A stretch of DNA of 64,000 nt, from the NCBI GenBank assembly GCA_963726365.1, contig CAVSCI010000011.1, positions 124,001 through 188,000 on the forward strand, read 5' to 3'. Of the stretch, positions 24,118-30,612 are shown piece by piece (the stretch's first letter is position 1; the number at the start of each line of letters is the position of its first letter). A program made the translations under genes and the position numbers. The stretch comes from JAABQG01 sp963726365. GTDB lineage: Bacteria; Pseudomonadota; Gammaproteobacteria; Burkholderiales; Burkholderiaceae_C. Under the pieces are notes generated by a model, which was given only the letters and a program-made list of their open reading frames with translations, did no database searches and was not told the DNA's origin.

Positions 24118-25337
24118 TCAAGGCGTTGGCGCGTCAGGCGCCCGCCGGTCAGCGACGCCGCGATCAGGCGCTTGAACGGGGTGAAGCGCTCGCCGAGGTG
24201 CAGCGCCAGTGTGCGCAGGGCGCGCGCCGGCGGGGTATCGCGGGTGTAGATCTGGGTGATGAGCTGCGTGGCCAGGTACAGCGGGCGTGTGGCGCGGCGC
24301 TGGGTCTGCTCGTAACGGTCCAGCCCGACGGGGGCAGCGATGTCGCGGCCAGCGGCCTGGGCGTCTCGCACGATGCTGGCGAGGTTGTCGATGCTCAGCA
24401 GGCCGAAGTTGAAGCCGTGTGCAGTGACCGGGTGCATGCCGACAGCCGCGTCACCGACGCAGGCAAAGCGCTGTCCGATCAGGCGACGCGGGTACACCGC
24501 CACCAAGGGGTAGGCGTGGCGGGTGCTGGCCAGTGTCATGGTGCCCAGGCGCTGCTCGAAGCGATGCGCCATCTGGATGTTGAATTCGGCGGGCGCCAGT
24601 GTCACCAGGGGGTCAATTTCATGGCTGGGCAGCGTCAGCACCACCGAGGACCGGTGCTCGCCGGTGGCCGGGTCATCATTCATGGGCAGCAGCGCCAGCG
24701 TCTGGCCGTAGCCAAACCACTCCCACGCGGCATGCTCATGCGAGACATCGTGGGTCATGCAGCAGACCAGCATGCTTCGCCCGAAATCGTGCAGGTCGGC
24801 GGCAATGCCCATGGCCCGGCGTGTGGTGGAGAAGCGGCTGTCGGCGGCGACCAGCAGCCGGGCTTGCAGCGTGGCGCCGCTGGCCAATGTGACATGAGCC
24901 GCACCGCGGTCGGTGCGCACACTGGCTACGGTTTCACCGGCCATCAGCGTGATATCGCCGTTTTTCTGGAGGGACTCCTGAACCGCCTCGAAGGCGGCGC
25001 GGCGGATCAGGTGGTTGGAGACCAGCCAGCCGAGTTCGCTGTGCTTGCCGAGCCCATGGCCGATCACCATGGCAAACGGCGACGGCCCGTTGAGCACCCG
25101 GGCATCGCGCAGCGGCGACAACGCGTGCGGCTCGATGCGCTCCCACAGGCCCAGACTGCGCATGAGCTGCGCCGAGTGCTGGGTCAGGGCGATCTCGCGC
25201 CCATCAAACGCCGGGTTTTCCAGCGACGCCAGCGGCTGTTGTTCGACCACTGCCAAGCGCAGGCCGCAGCCGGAGAGTGCTCGGGCCAGACACAGCCCCG
25301 CCGGGCCGCCGCCCGAAATGATGAGATCGAAGTCCAT
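24111..25337 (-). CDS. ubiM: UbiH/UbiM-family FAD-dependent ubiquinone hydroxylase
   Basis: The product is 408 residues. It has FAD motif GGGPAGL (about 9-15), PAFDGREIALT near residue 42-52, the DG-type segment and the second FAD motif FACVGDAAVGMHPVTAHGFN. PAFDGREIALT is what I recall from UbiM, the 5-demethoxyubiquinol hydroxylase of some proteobacteria; UbiH/UbiF are the alternatives. It acts in ubiquinone ring hydroxylation at the inner membrane, using FAD, NAD(P)H and oxygen. The preceding gene on this strand is a DUF2788 protein 71 bases upstream. Confidence 0.75.
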   Translation of the reverse strand: MDFDLIISGGGPAGLCLARALSGCGLRLAVVEQQPLASLENPAFDGREIALTQHSAQLMRSLGLWERIEPHALSPLRDARVLNGPSPFAMVIGHGLGKHSELGWLVSNHLIRRAAFEAVQESLQKNGDITLMAGETVASVRTDRGAAHVTLASGATLQARLLVAADSRFSTTRRAMGIAADLHDFGRSMLVCCMTHDVSHEHAAWEWFGYGQTLALLPMNDDPATGEHRSSVVLTLPSHEIDPLVTLAPAEFNIQMAHRFEQRLGTMTLASTRHAYPLVAVYPRRLIGQRFACVGDAAVGMHPVTAHGFNFGLLSIDNLASIVRDAQAAGRDIAAPVGLDRYEQTQRRATRPLYLATQLITQIYTRDTPPARALRTLALHLGERFTPFKRLIAASLTGGRLTRQRLES

Positions 25338-25408
25338 GGCGGGCAGGGTAGCGGTCCGGCGGGGCGTGCGGGTTGACCGGGGTCAACCTCCAGCGCTATG
25401 GGCGCCGC

Positions 25409-25618
25409 TTATTTCTCCATGTACCACTGGATGATGAACTTGGCGACGAAGCCGACCATGCCGAAAGCCAGACCGAGAAAGATTACGAAAGTTCCGAACT
25501 TGCCGGCTTTGGATTCCCAGGCAAGGTGTCCGATGATGAACAGCATGTAGAGCATGAAGCCCCCCACGCCGAAACTCAGACCGAAGGCAGCTATCTGCTC
25601 TTCAGAGAAACCGAACAT
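25409..25618 (-). CDS. DUF2788 small membrane protein
   Basis: The product is 69 residues with two hydrophobic helices (about 8-31 and 42-62). The sequence pattern FGFSEEQIAAFGLSFGVGG ... FGTFVIFLGLAFG matches my memory of the DUF2788 family. The ATG overlaps the stop codon of the DUF2189 gene, so the two are coupled. Inner membrane; function unknown. Confidence 0.78.
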   Translation of the reverse strand: MFGFSEEQIAAFGLSFGVGGFMLYMLFIIGHLAWESKAGKFGTFVIFLGLAFGMVGFVAKFIIQWYMEK

Positions 25619-26487
25619 CAGGCGCTCCCCTCGGGCGGCAGGCGTTCAGGCAGGGACGAGGCGTCGACCAGGTCGCGATAGGCGTGCCAGCTCGCATGGC
25701 CCAGCACCGGCATGACGAAGACCAGGCCGATGAGCAAGGTGCCCAGCCCCAGGGACGTCAACAGCATGATCAGGGCCGCCCACAGCGCCAGGGCAAGCGG
25801 GTTTTTCAGCACGCACTGCCAGCTGGCAAGAACGGCCTGCATGACATTGACCCGGCGATCCAGCAGCAGCGGCATGGAAATGACGGTGGAAGCAAACAGC
25901 GGGGCCGCCATCAGCCCTCCAAGCGCCAGCCAGATCTCGAACAGATAGCTGTGCGGCGCCAGCACCACGTGGCGCAGGAAATCGGCGGGGCCGAGAATGG
26001 GTTGCGGCGCCAGCAGGGTGATCAGGGCGGCGGAGGTCAACACCCAGCCCGTGCCAGCCAGCGCAAGCAACAGACCGAAACGCACAAGGCACCAGTAGCC
26101 GCCGCGCACGACGAAGCGCGAATATTGCCAGCGTGTCCAGGTCTTCGTGATGAGTTGAAGGTTGACCGGCTCCTTGCGCTCCAGCGCCCGGCTCATCGCG
26201 TAGAGGCTGGTGGCCAGCACCGGGGCGATGACCAGAAAACCTGAGAAAGCACCGGCCAGGAGCCAGAAGCGGTCATGCGCGACCAGCAGCAACACGGCGC
26301 CGAAGGCCGCCAGCGCCACGCCATGCACCAGGCTCAGCCATCCACAGCGCACCATGTCGCTTGCCCCCCGCGCCAGCCATTGAAGAGGCTGGGCCAGAGA
26401 AATGGCCCGGATGACCGGCAACGCAAGGTCACCTGTGTCTTCCGGGGGGATGTAGGGGGGCAGCGGAGGGAGGTCGGTGGTGGGCAC
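25618..26487 (-). CDS. DUF2189 integral membrane protein
   Basis: The product is 289 residues. A Pro-rich cytosolic N-terminus (PTTDLPPLPPYIPPED) precedes about six transmembrane segments. Family-like features are SLAQPLQWLARGASDM and the terminal GHASWHAYRDLV. Function unknown. It is cotranscribed with the DUF2788 gene. A good FNR/ANR-type site lies about 45 bases upstream of the ATG, so low-oxygen control is plausible. Confidence 0.83.
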   Translation of the reverse strand: MPTTDLPPLPPYIPPEDTGDLALPVIRAISLAQPLQWLARGASDMVRCGWLSLVHGVALAAFGAVLLLVAHDRFWLLAGAFSGFLVIAPVLATSLYAMSRALERKEPVNLQLITKTWTRWQYSRFVVRGGYWCLVRFGLLLALAGTGWVLTSAALITLLAPQPILGPADFLRHVVLAPHSYLFEIWLALGGLMAAPLFASTVISMPLLLDRRVNVMQAVLASWQCVLKNPLALALWAALIMLLTSLGLGTLLIGLVFVMPVLGHASWHAYRDLVDASSLPERLPPEGSA

Positions 26488-26525
26488 AGTGCGCGCAAGC
26501 TTACCGGCCCCCTTGCGGCAGGAGC

Positions 26526-26539
26526 TTGATCTGCGTCAA
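26526..26539 (-). promoter_or_regulatory. FNR/ANR-type binding site upstream of the DUF2189 gene
   Basis: TTGATCTGCGTCAA matches the FNR consensus TTGAT-N4-ATCAA with one mismatch. It is centred about 45 bases upstream of the DUF2189 ATG, close to where an activator site would sit. Confidence 0.5.
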
Positions 26540-26586
26540 GCCCTCGAGGAATGCAGGGTCTTGGGGCATCGCGCCCCATGCCTTGG

Positions 26587-27186
26587 TCAGTTGCGGGCAG
26601 GGCCCATGCCCATGCCGGGGCCGTAGCCCATACCCGGGCCTTGACCCATTCCAGGACCGTAGCCCATGCCGTGTCCATAGCCCATGCCGCCCTGGCGACC
26701 GCCACTCTTGCTCATCGGACCCATGCGCAGGGTTTCGGCGTCAAACACCTTCTTTTGCTCTGGTGTGAGGGCGGCATAGAAGGTCTTGGTGGCGTCGCCG
26801 CGTTGGGTCATTTCGGCATGACGCTGGGCCTTGAGGGCCTGCATCTTGTCGATGCGCTCGGGCGTGGTGAGCTTTTCCATCTCGGCACGGAACTGCGCGC
26901 GGTCGGCCACGAGTCGCGCTGGCGGCTGCATGGCGGCGGCAAAGGTGGTCCACGAACCTTCCTGGGCCGGGGTGATCTGCAGTTTGGCCTTCAAGGCGGT
27001 CATGCGCGCGGCATGTCGTTCGGTGCGTTGGGCCTGGAATTTGGCCGGATCCCCTTGTGCCATGCGCCCCATCATCGGGCCGCCCTGTGGCGGGCCAGGG
27101 GGCGTGGCGGGCGTTTGCGCGGCAACGGCCAGACCGAATGTGGCGAGCAGACTTGCGATCAGCAGGTGTTTGTGAACTTGTTTCAT
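26587..27186 (-). CDS. Spy/CpxP-family periplasmic protein with Met/Gly-rich tail
   Basis: The product is 199 residues. Signal peptide about 1-23 (ending AVAAQ). The helical core has the LTxxQ-like motif LTPEQKKVFD and a second variant ITPAQEGSW, as in Spy/CpxP chaperone-like proteins. The last 35 residues are a repeat of MGYGPGMGQGP type with His and many Met, which could bind copper or another soft metal (inference). An AGGAGTT-like ribosome-binding site precedes the ATG. A likely role is periplasmic envelope stress or metal protection. Confidence 0.8.
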   Translation of the reverse strand: MKQVHKHLLIASLLATFGLAVAAQTPATPPGPPQGGPMMGRMAQGDPAKFQAQRTERHAARMTALKAKLQITPAQEGSWTTFAAAMQPPARLVADRAQFRAEMEKLTTPERIDKMQALKAQRHAEMTQRGDATKTFYAALTPEQKKVFDAETLRMGPMSKSGGRQGGMGYGHGMGYGPGMGQGPGMGYGPGMGMGPARN

Positions 27187-27336
27187 TTGGAACTCCTTTT
27201 TGTGAGAAGAAGCCTGAAGTCCGGGATAGGGGTTCAGGTTGAAAGCAAGTTTGCGCCGGGCATGTTTCGGGTGTATTGCGCCCTGATAAGAGTTTGTAAA
27301 GTTGGCTGCGCGCCCGGCGCCGCCGAACCTAAGGGA

Positions 27337-27594
27337 TCAATGACGGCGCGGTGTCGGCACGAAGGGGGTGCGGCCGGCGATGTGACGGAAGGTAATGCGG
27401 CCCTTGGTCAGGTCGTAGGGCGAGAGTTCCAGCGAGACCTTGTCTCCGGCCAGGATGCGGATGTGGTTCTTGCGCATCTTGCCGGCCGTGTAGGCAATCA
27501 GTTGATGACCGTTGTCCAGCGTGACGCGAAAGCGCGAGTCGGGCAGCACTTCATTGACCATGCCGCTCATTTCAATCAGTTCTTCTTTGGCCAT
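27337..27594 (-). CDS. infA: Translation initiation factor IF-1 (longer betaproteobacterial variant)
   Basis: The start is the ATG at 27594 behind GCAGGAGAAGTGGCC (MAKEELIEMSGMVNEV), giving 85 residues. It is an OB-fold protein with FRVTLDNGHQLIAY and KMRKNHIRILAGDKV. Burkholderiales often carry a second infA of about 85-87 residues beside the 72-residue ribosomal-operon copy, and this is that type. It is a single gene. A TATAAT-like -10 element (minus strand, 27746-27751) would give a leader of about 145 bases, long enough to allow post-transcriptional control. Confidence 0.93.
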   Translation of the reverse strand: MAKEELIEMSGMVNEVLPDSRFRVTLDNGHQLIAYTAGKMRKNHIRILAGDKVSLELSPYDLTKGRITFRHIAGRTPFVPTPRRH

Positions 27595-27796
27595 GGCCAC
27601 TTCTCCTGCAAAGTACGAATCGGTAACACCTGCGGTGCACTGTTCACACTGGGCAATCCGGTTGGAGGACTGTGCTGCGCCTGGGATGCAGGCGAGAGAG
27701 AAAGAGGACTTCGTTCTGTTGGTCGAAGTGTGAACGTAACCAAGAATTATAACTGGCGGGCCATGGAGAGGTAGGGATGCGCCTCTACCTCGGGTG

Positions 27797-28708
27797 TTAC
27801 ACGAACCGGCCCGCCTGGAAGTCTTCCACGGCCTGCATCAGTTCGTGGCGGGTGTTCATGACGAAGGGGCCGTACTGGGCGATGGGCTCGCGCAACGGCT
27901 GTCCGGCGATCAACAGGGCGCGGGCGGGCGCGGTCCCTGCAGCGCGCAGCATCACGCCGTCGCCCTCGTTGGCCAGGATGGCCATGCGATGCAGGGGCAC
28001 GGCCGAGCCCTCGCCCTGTGCGTTCACGACCTCGACCGTGCCGCGGTAGACATAGATGAAGGCATTGTGTGCGGCCGGCAGGCGCTGGCTGAAAACGGCG
28101 CTGTCTGCCGGGAAATGCAGGTCCAGGTAGAGCGGGTCGGTGGGGTAGTCGCTGGCCGGGCGCTGCATGGCGCCCTTGACCGGGCCGTCCGCGCCCTGGC
28201 TTTCTCCGGAAATGACGCGCACGGTCACGCCTTCAGGCGTCACGATTTCGGGGATTTCCTCGCTCTGGATGTCGCGGTACCAGGGCGTGCACAGCTTGTC
28301 CCTGCCCGGCAGGTTCAGCCAGAGCTGGAAGCCCTCCATCACGCCTTCCTCCTGTTCGGGCATTTCGCTGTGGACCAGGCCGCGCCCGGCGGTCATCCAC
28401 TGCACGCCGCCGTTTTGCAGCAGGCCTTCGTGGCCGGCGCTGTCCTTGTGGCGCATGCGCCCGGCGATCATGTAGGTCACGGTCTCAAAACCGCGGTGCG
28501 GGTGGTCGGGGAAGCCGGCGCCGTAGTCCTTGGGGTCGTCGCTGGCGAAGTTGTCCAGCATCAGGAACGGGTCGAGCCGCTGCTGCAGGTCCTGGGTGAG
28601 CACGCGCACGAGCTTGACACCCGCGCCGTCGGACGTGGGCTGGCCGGTGACGAGCCGCTCGACGCGGCGCGGTTGCTGGACAGGGGTGAAAGCGACAGGC
28701 GTGTTCAT
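27797..28708 (-). CDS. Pirin family protein
   Basis: The start chosen is the ATG at 28708 (MNTPVAFTPVQQPRRVERL), giving 303 residues. It is a bicupin with the pirin N-terminal metal motif FPDHPHRGFETVTYMIAG and RGLVHSEMPEQEEGVMEGFQ. The C-terminal cupin has FIYVYRGTVEV and ALLIAGQPLREPIAQYGPF. Pirins are cytosolic iron-binding proteins; some have quercetinase activity. It stands downstream of a DUF2892 gene. Confidence 0.92.
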   Translation of the reverse strand: MNTPVAFTPVQQPRRVERLVTGQPTSDGAGVKLVRVLTQDLQQRLDPFLMLDNFASDDPKDYGAGFPDHPHRGFETVTYMIAGRMRHKDSAGHEGLLQNGGVQWMTAGRGLVHSEMPEQEEGVMEGFQLWLNLPGRDKLCTPWYRDIQSEEIPEIVTPEGVTVRVISGESQGADGPVKGAMQRPASDYPTDPLYLDLHFPADSAVFSQRLPAAHNAFIYVYRGTVEVVNAQGEGSAVPLHRMAILANEGDGVMLRAAGTAPARALLIAGQPLREPIAQYGPFVMNTRHELMQAVEDFQAGRFV

Positions 28709-28765
28709 GCCTGAATTACACCGCAGCGCGGCAGCCCCTGCCACACCGCGGGTTTTGGCGGGTGA

Positions 28766-28963
28766 TCAGGCCCTGTTCTTCGTCGCGCAGGTGTTGAAGC
28801 CGAAGATCGCGTAGGGCGGGCACCAGCCGATCGCGCCCGTGGCCAGCAAAACGATGCCGAGCCAGCCCCACCAGCCGACCGTGCCGGTGGCGGCCAGCCC
28901 GATCAGCACCAGGCCGACCACGATGCGCAGGATGCGGTCAATGCCGCCGACGTTTTGAGTCAT
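28766..28963 (-). CDS. DUF2892 small inner-membrane protein
   Basis: The start is the ATG at 28963 behind GAAGGAGCTATTC, giving 65 residues. It starts TQNVGGIDRILRIVVG and ends CPPYAIFGFNTC, the DUF2892/YgaP-membrane-domain pattern, with two helices. The two C-terminal Cys are conserved in the family. A CRP-type palindrome lies about 60-75 bases upstream, next to a Crp/Fnr regulator gene. Confidence 0.85.
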   Translation of the reverse strand: MTQNVGGIDRILRIVVGLVLIGLAATGTVGWWGWLGIVLLATGAIGWCPPYAIFGFNTCATKNRA

Positions 28964-29021
28964 GAATAGCTCCTTCAAGCAAATTGAAGACCGCATTGAA
29001 CCGCAGCCAGCCGGCCCGGTC

Positions 29022-29037
29022 TGTGACTCAAGTCACG
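29022..29037 (-). promoter_or_regulatory. CRP/FNR-superfamily operator between the regulator and DUF2892 genes
   Basis: TGTGACTCAAGTCACG fits TGTGA-N6-TCACA in nine of ten positions and contains the perfect palindrome GTGACT|CA|AGTCAC-like core. It sits in the 92-base gap between the Crp/Fnr gene and DUF2892, a natural target for the neighbouring regulator. Confidence 0.5.
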
Positions 29038-29055
29038 CAGGGGCAGGCAGCGCCA

Positions 29056-29706
29056 TCAGGCCTGCAAGGCCGAGGCCAGCGCACGCAGGGCCGCACTGTC
29101 AGTGATGCGGATGCGCTCGCGCGCCAGTTCCACCCACCCTTCGCGCTCAAACCGCCGCAGCAGGCGCGTGACGATCTCGCGCACCGTGCCCAGTTCGTCA
29201 GCCAGCCTCTGGTGGGTGGTGCTCAGGTCAGAGCCATGACCCAGCAGCGCAGCGGCCAGGCGCTGGTCGAGCTTGCGGAAGGCCACGGCGTCGATCAGGC
29301 CCGTGAGGTCGGCCATGCGCTCGGCGAACAGGCCGAGCACCTCGTTGCGGAAAGCCGGCGTTTCCAGCCACTGGGCGAAAACCGGCGGCGGAATCAGGAG
29401 CAGCGTGGTGGGCTTGGTCGTGACACCGTTGGCTGACAGCGGCTGGCTGCGGAACAGGCAGGCGCTGGAGACCAGGCACAGCTCACCGGGCACCACGCGG
29501 TAGAGCTCCAGCGAGCGGCCGTCGCCCGAGTCGCGCGACACCCGGACCTCGCCGTCCAGCACCATGGGAAAGCCCTGGCAGGGCGCGTTTTCATCAAAAA
29601 GGACGGTGCCTGCGGGAACGGTCACCGGGCCGATACCCGATCCGAGCTCAGCCATTGCAGGGCTGACATGCGCAAGAGCCGGATACAGGGAAACGGGGTT
29701 GGTCAT
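29056..29706 (-). CDS. Crp/Fnr-family transcriptional regulator
   Basis: The start chosen is the ATG at 29706 (MTNPVSLYPALAH), giving 216 residues. A cyclic-nucleotide-binding-fold sensor domain (about 20-130; VPAGTVLFDENAPCQGFPMVL) is followed by a crp-type helix-turn-helix (TTHQRLADELGTVREIVTRLL). The sensor lacks the FNR four-Cys cluster, so oxygen sensing by Fe-S is unlikely. Two or three Cys (APCQGF, LCLVSSACLF) could sense thiol-reactive signals (inference). It is 34 bases downstream of cueR. Confidence 0.88.
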   Translation of the reverse strand: MTNPVSLYPALAHVSPAMAELGSGIGPVTVPAGTVLFDENAPCQGFPMVLDGEVRVSRDSGDGRSLELYRVVPGELCLVSSACLFRSQPLSANGVTTKPTTLLLIPPPVFAQWLETPAFRNEVLGLFAERMADLTGLIDAVAFRKLDQRLAAALLGHGSDLSTTHQRLADELGTVREIVTRLLRRFEREGWVELARERIRITDSAALRALASALQA

Positions 29707-29740
29707 GGCGCCAGTGTAGTGAGTCGGCGCGCCGGGACCG

Positions 29741-30160
29741 TCAGCCGTGACAGGAAGGTTGTGGCGAACCCGCAAGGTCGTCAAGGATCGGGCAGTCGGG
29801 CCGCTCGTCGCCGTGGCAATGGTGCAGCAGGTCTTGCAGGGTTCGCTGCATGGCCTGCATGGCTTCGATCCGGCCGTTCAGTTCGCCAAGGTGCTTCTGC
29901 GCGATGGTCTTGACACTGGCGCTGGCGCGGCGACGGTCATGCCACAGGTTGACCAGTTCGGCGATCGCGGCCATGGAAAAGCCCATGTCGCGGGAGCGCT
30001 TGATGAAGCGCAAGGTATGGACGTCCGCTGCGCCGTACTGACGGTAGCCGCTGTCGGTGCGGGTCACCCGGCCAAGCAGGCCGAGCGATTCATAGTGACG
30101 CAGCATCTTGGCCGAAACGCCGGACAGTGCGGCTGCCTGGCCGATGTTGACCGGAAACGT
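29741..30160 (-). CDS. cueR: CueR-like MerR-family copper regulator, no canonical start codon
   Basis: The protein from residue 19 on reads MLRHYESLGLLGRVTRT, the MerR DNA-binding core, then a dimerisation helix and the metal loop CHGDERPDCPI (Cys-x7-Cys, as in CueR). Upstream in frame is FPVNIGQAAALSGVSAK, clearly the first helix of the MerR fold. No ATG, GTG or TTG occurs before it back to an in-frame TGA. An ACG at 30160 aligns with the expected Met and gives 139 residues (CueR is about 135). It may use ACG or CTG, may depend on coupling to copZ 23 bases upstream, or may carry a base error. Confidence 0.82.
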   Translation of the reverse strand, partial: TFPVNIGQAAALSGVSAKMLRHYESLGLLGRVTRTDSGYRQYGAADVHTLRFIKRSRDMGFSMAAIAELVNLWHDRRRASASVKTIAQKHLGELNGRIEAMQAMQRTLQDLLHHCHGDERPDCPILDDLAGSPQPSCHG

Positions 30161-30183
30161 TGGCTGTCCGGCGCGCAGCGGAC

Positions 30184-30381
30184 TCAGGCTGCGACGGCAT
30201 AGCCCTCTTCAACGATGGCTTTGGCCAGGGATTCGCGCGGCTGCGAGGACTCGACTTGCACCCGATTCTGCGTGCGGTCGATGGTGACTTCGGCTTGCGG
30301 GTCGACCTGTTTGAGTGCACGCTTGACGGCCATTTCGCAGTGGCCGCAGGTCATGCCGGTGACGGTGAAGGTCTGGTTCAT
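30184..30381 (-). CDS. copZ: CopZ-like copper chaperone (heavy-metal-associated domain)
   Basis: The product is 65 residues, a single HMA domain with the metal motif MTCGHC at residues 10-15 and the ferredoxin-like beta-alpha-beta pattern through EEGYAV. It binds Cu(I) in the cytosol and delivers it to CopA and/or CueR. A CueR-type promoter lies upstream and cueR follows downstream, so copZ-cueR (and possibly the Crp/Fnr gene) form a copper-induced operon. Confidence 0.92.
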   Translation of the reverse strand: MNQTFTVTGMTCGHCEMAVKRALKQVDPQAEVTIDRTQNRVQVESSQPRESLAKAIVEEGYAVAA

Positions 30382-30415
30382 GGGGGATCCTTTGACGGAG
30401 TGAAGTGAGGAGCAT

Positions 30416-30446
30416 AGTCTGAACCTTGCCACGATGGGAATGTCAA
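30416..30446 (-). promoter_or_regulatory. CueR-type promoter of copZ
   Basis: On the minus strand: -35 TTGACA, a 19-base spacer TTCCCATCGTGGCAAGGTT, -10 CAGACT. The overlong spacer with a CTTCCCAT/GTGGCAAGG-type dyad is the hallmark of MerR-family copper promoters. Expected transcription starts about 28 bases upstream of copZ. Confidence 0.8.
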
Positions 30447-30519
30447 GCGATCGGGTTGGGGCGACGGTGTCACCCCGAAAGCCTCCCCCAGCCAGTTTAT
30501 GGATCAAATATGTAAGAAC

Positions 30520-30570
30520 CCAGCGTGAAATGGTCAGTGTCAGCTCTGTAAATGATAGTGTTTTAGCGCA
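30520..30570 (+). repeat. Dispersed intergenic repeat, copy E
   Basis: CCAGCGTGAAATGGTCAGTG, then TCAGCTCTGTAAATGATAGTG. It lies between the two divergent copper promoters, immediately upstream of the copA -35. Confidence 0.7.
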
Positions 30571-30574
30571 GGCC

Positions 30575-30605
30575 TTGACCTTGCCATCGTGGGAAGGACT
30601 ACGCT
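30575..30605 (+). promoter_or_regulatory. CueR-type promoter of copA, probably leaderless
   Basis: -35 TTGACC, 19-base spacer TTGCCATCGTGGGAAGGAC, -10 TACGCT. The -10 ends only seven bases before the copA ATG at 30613, so transcription should begin at or within a base or two of the start codon. Confidence 0.78.
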
Positions 30606-30612
30606 TCGCACC

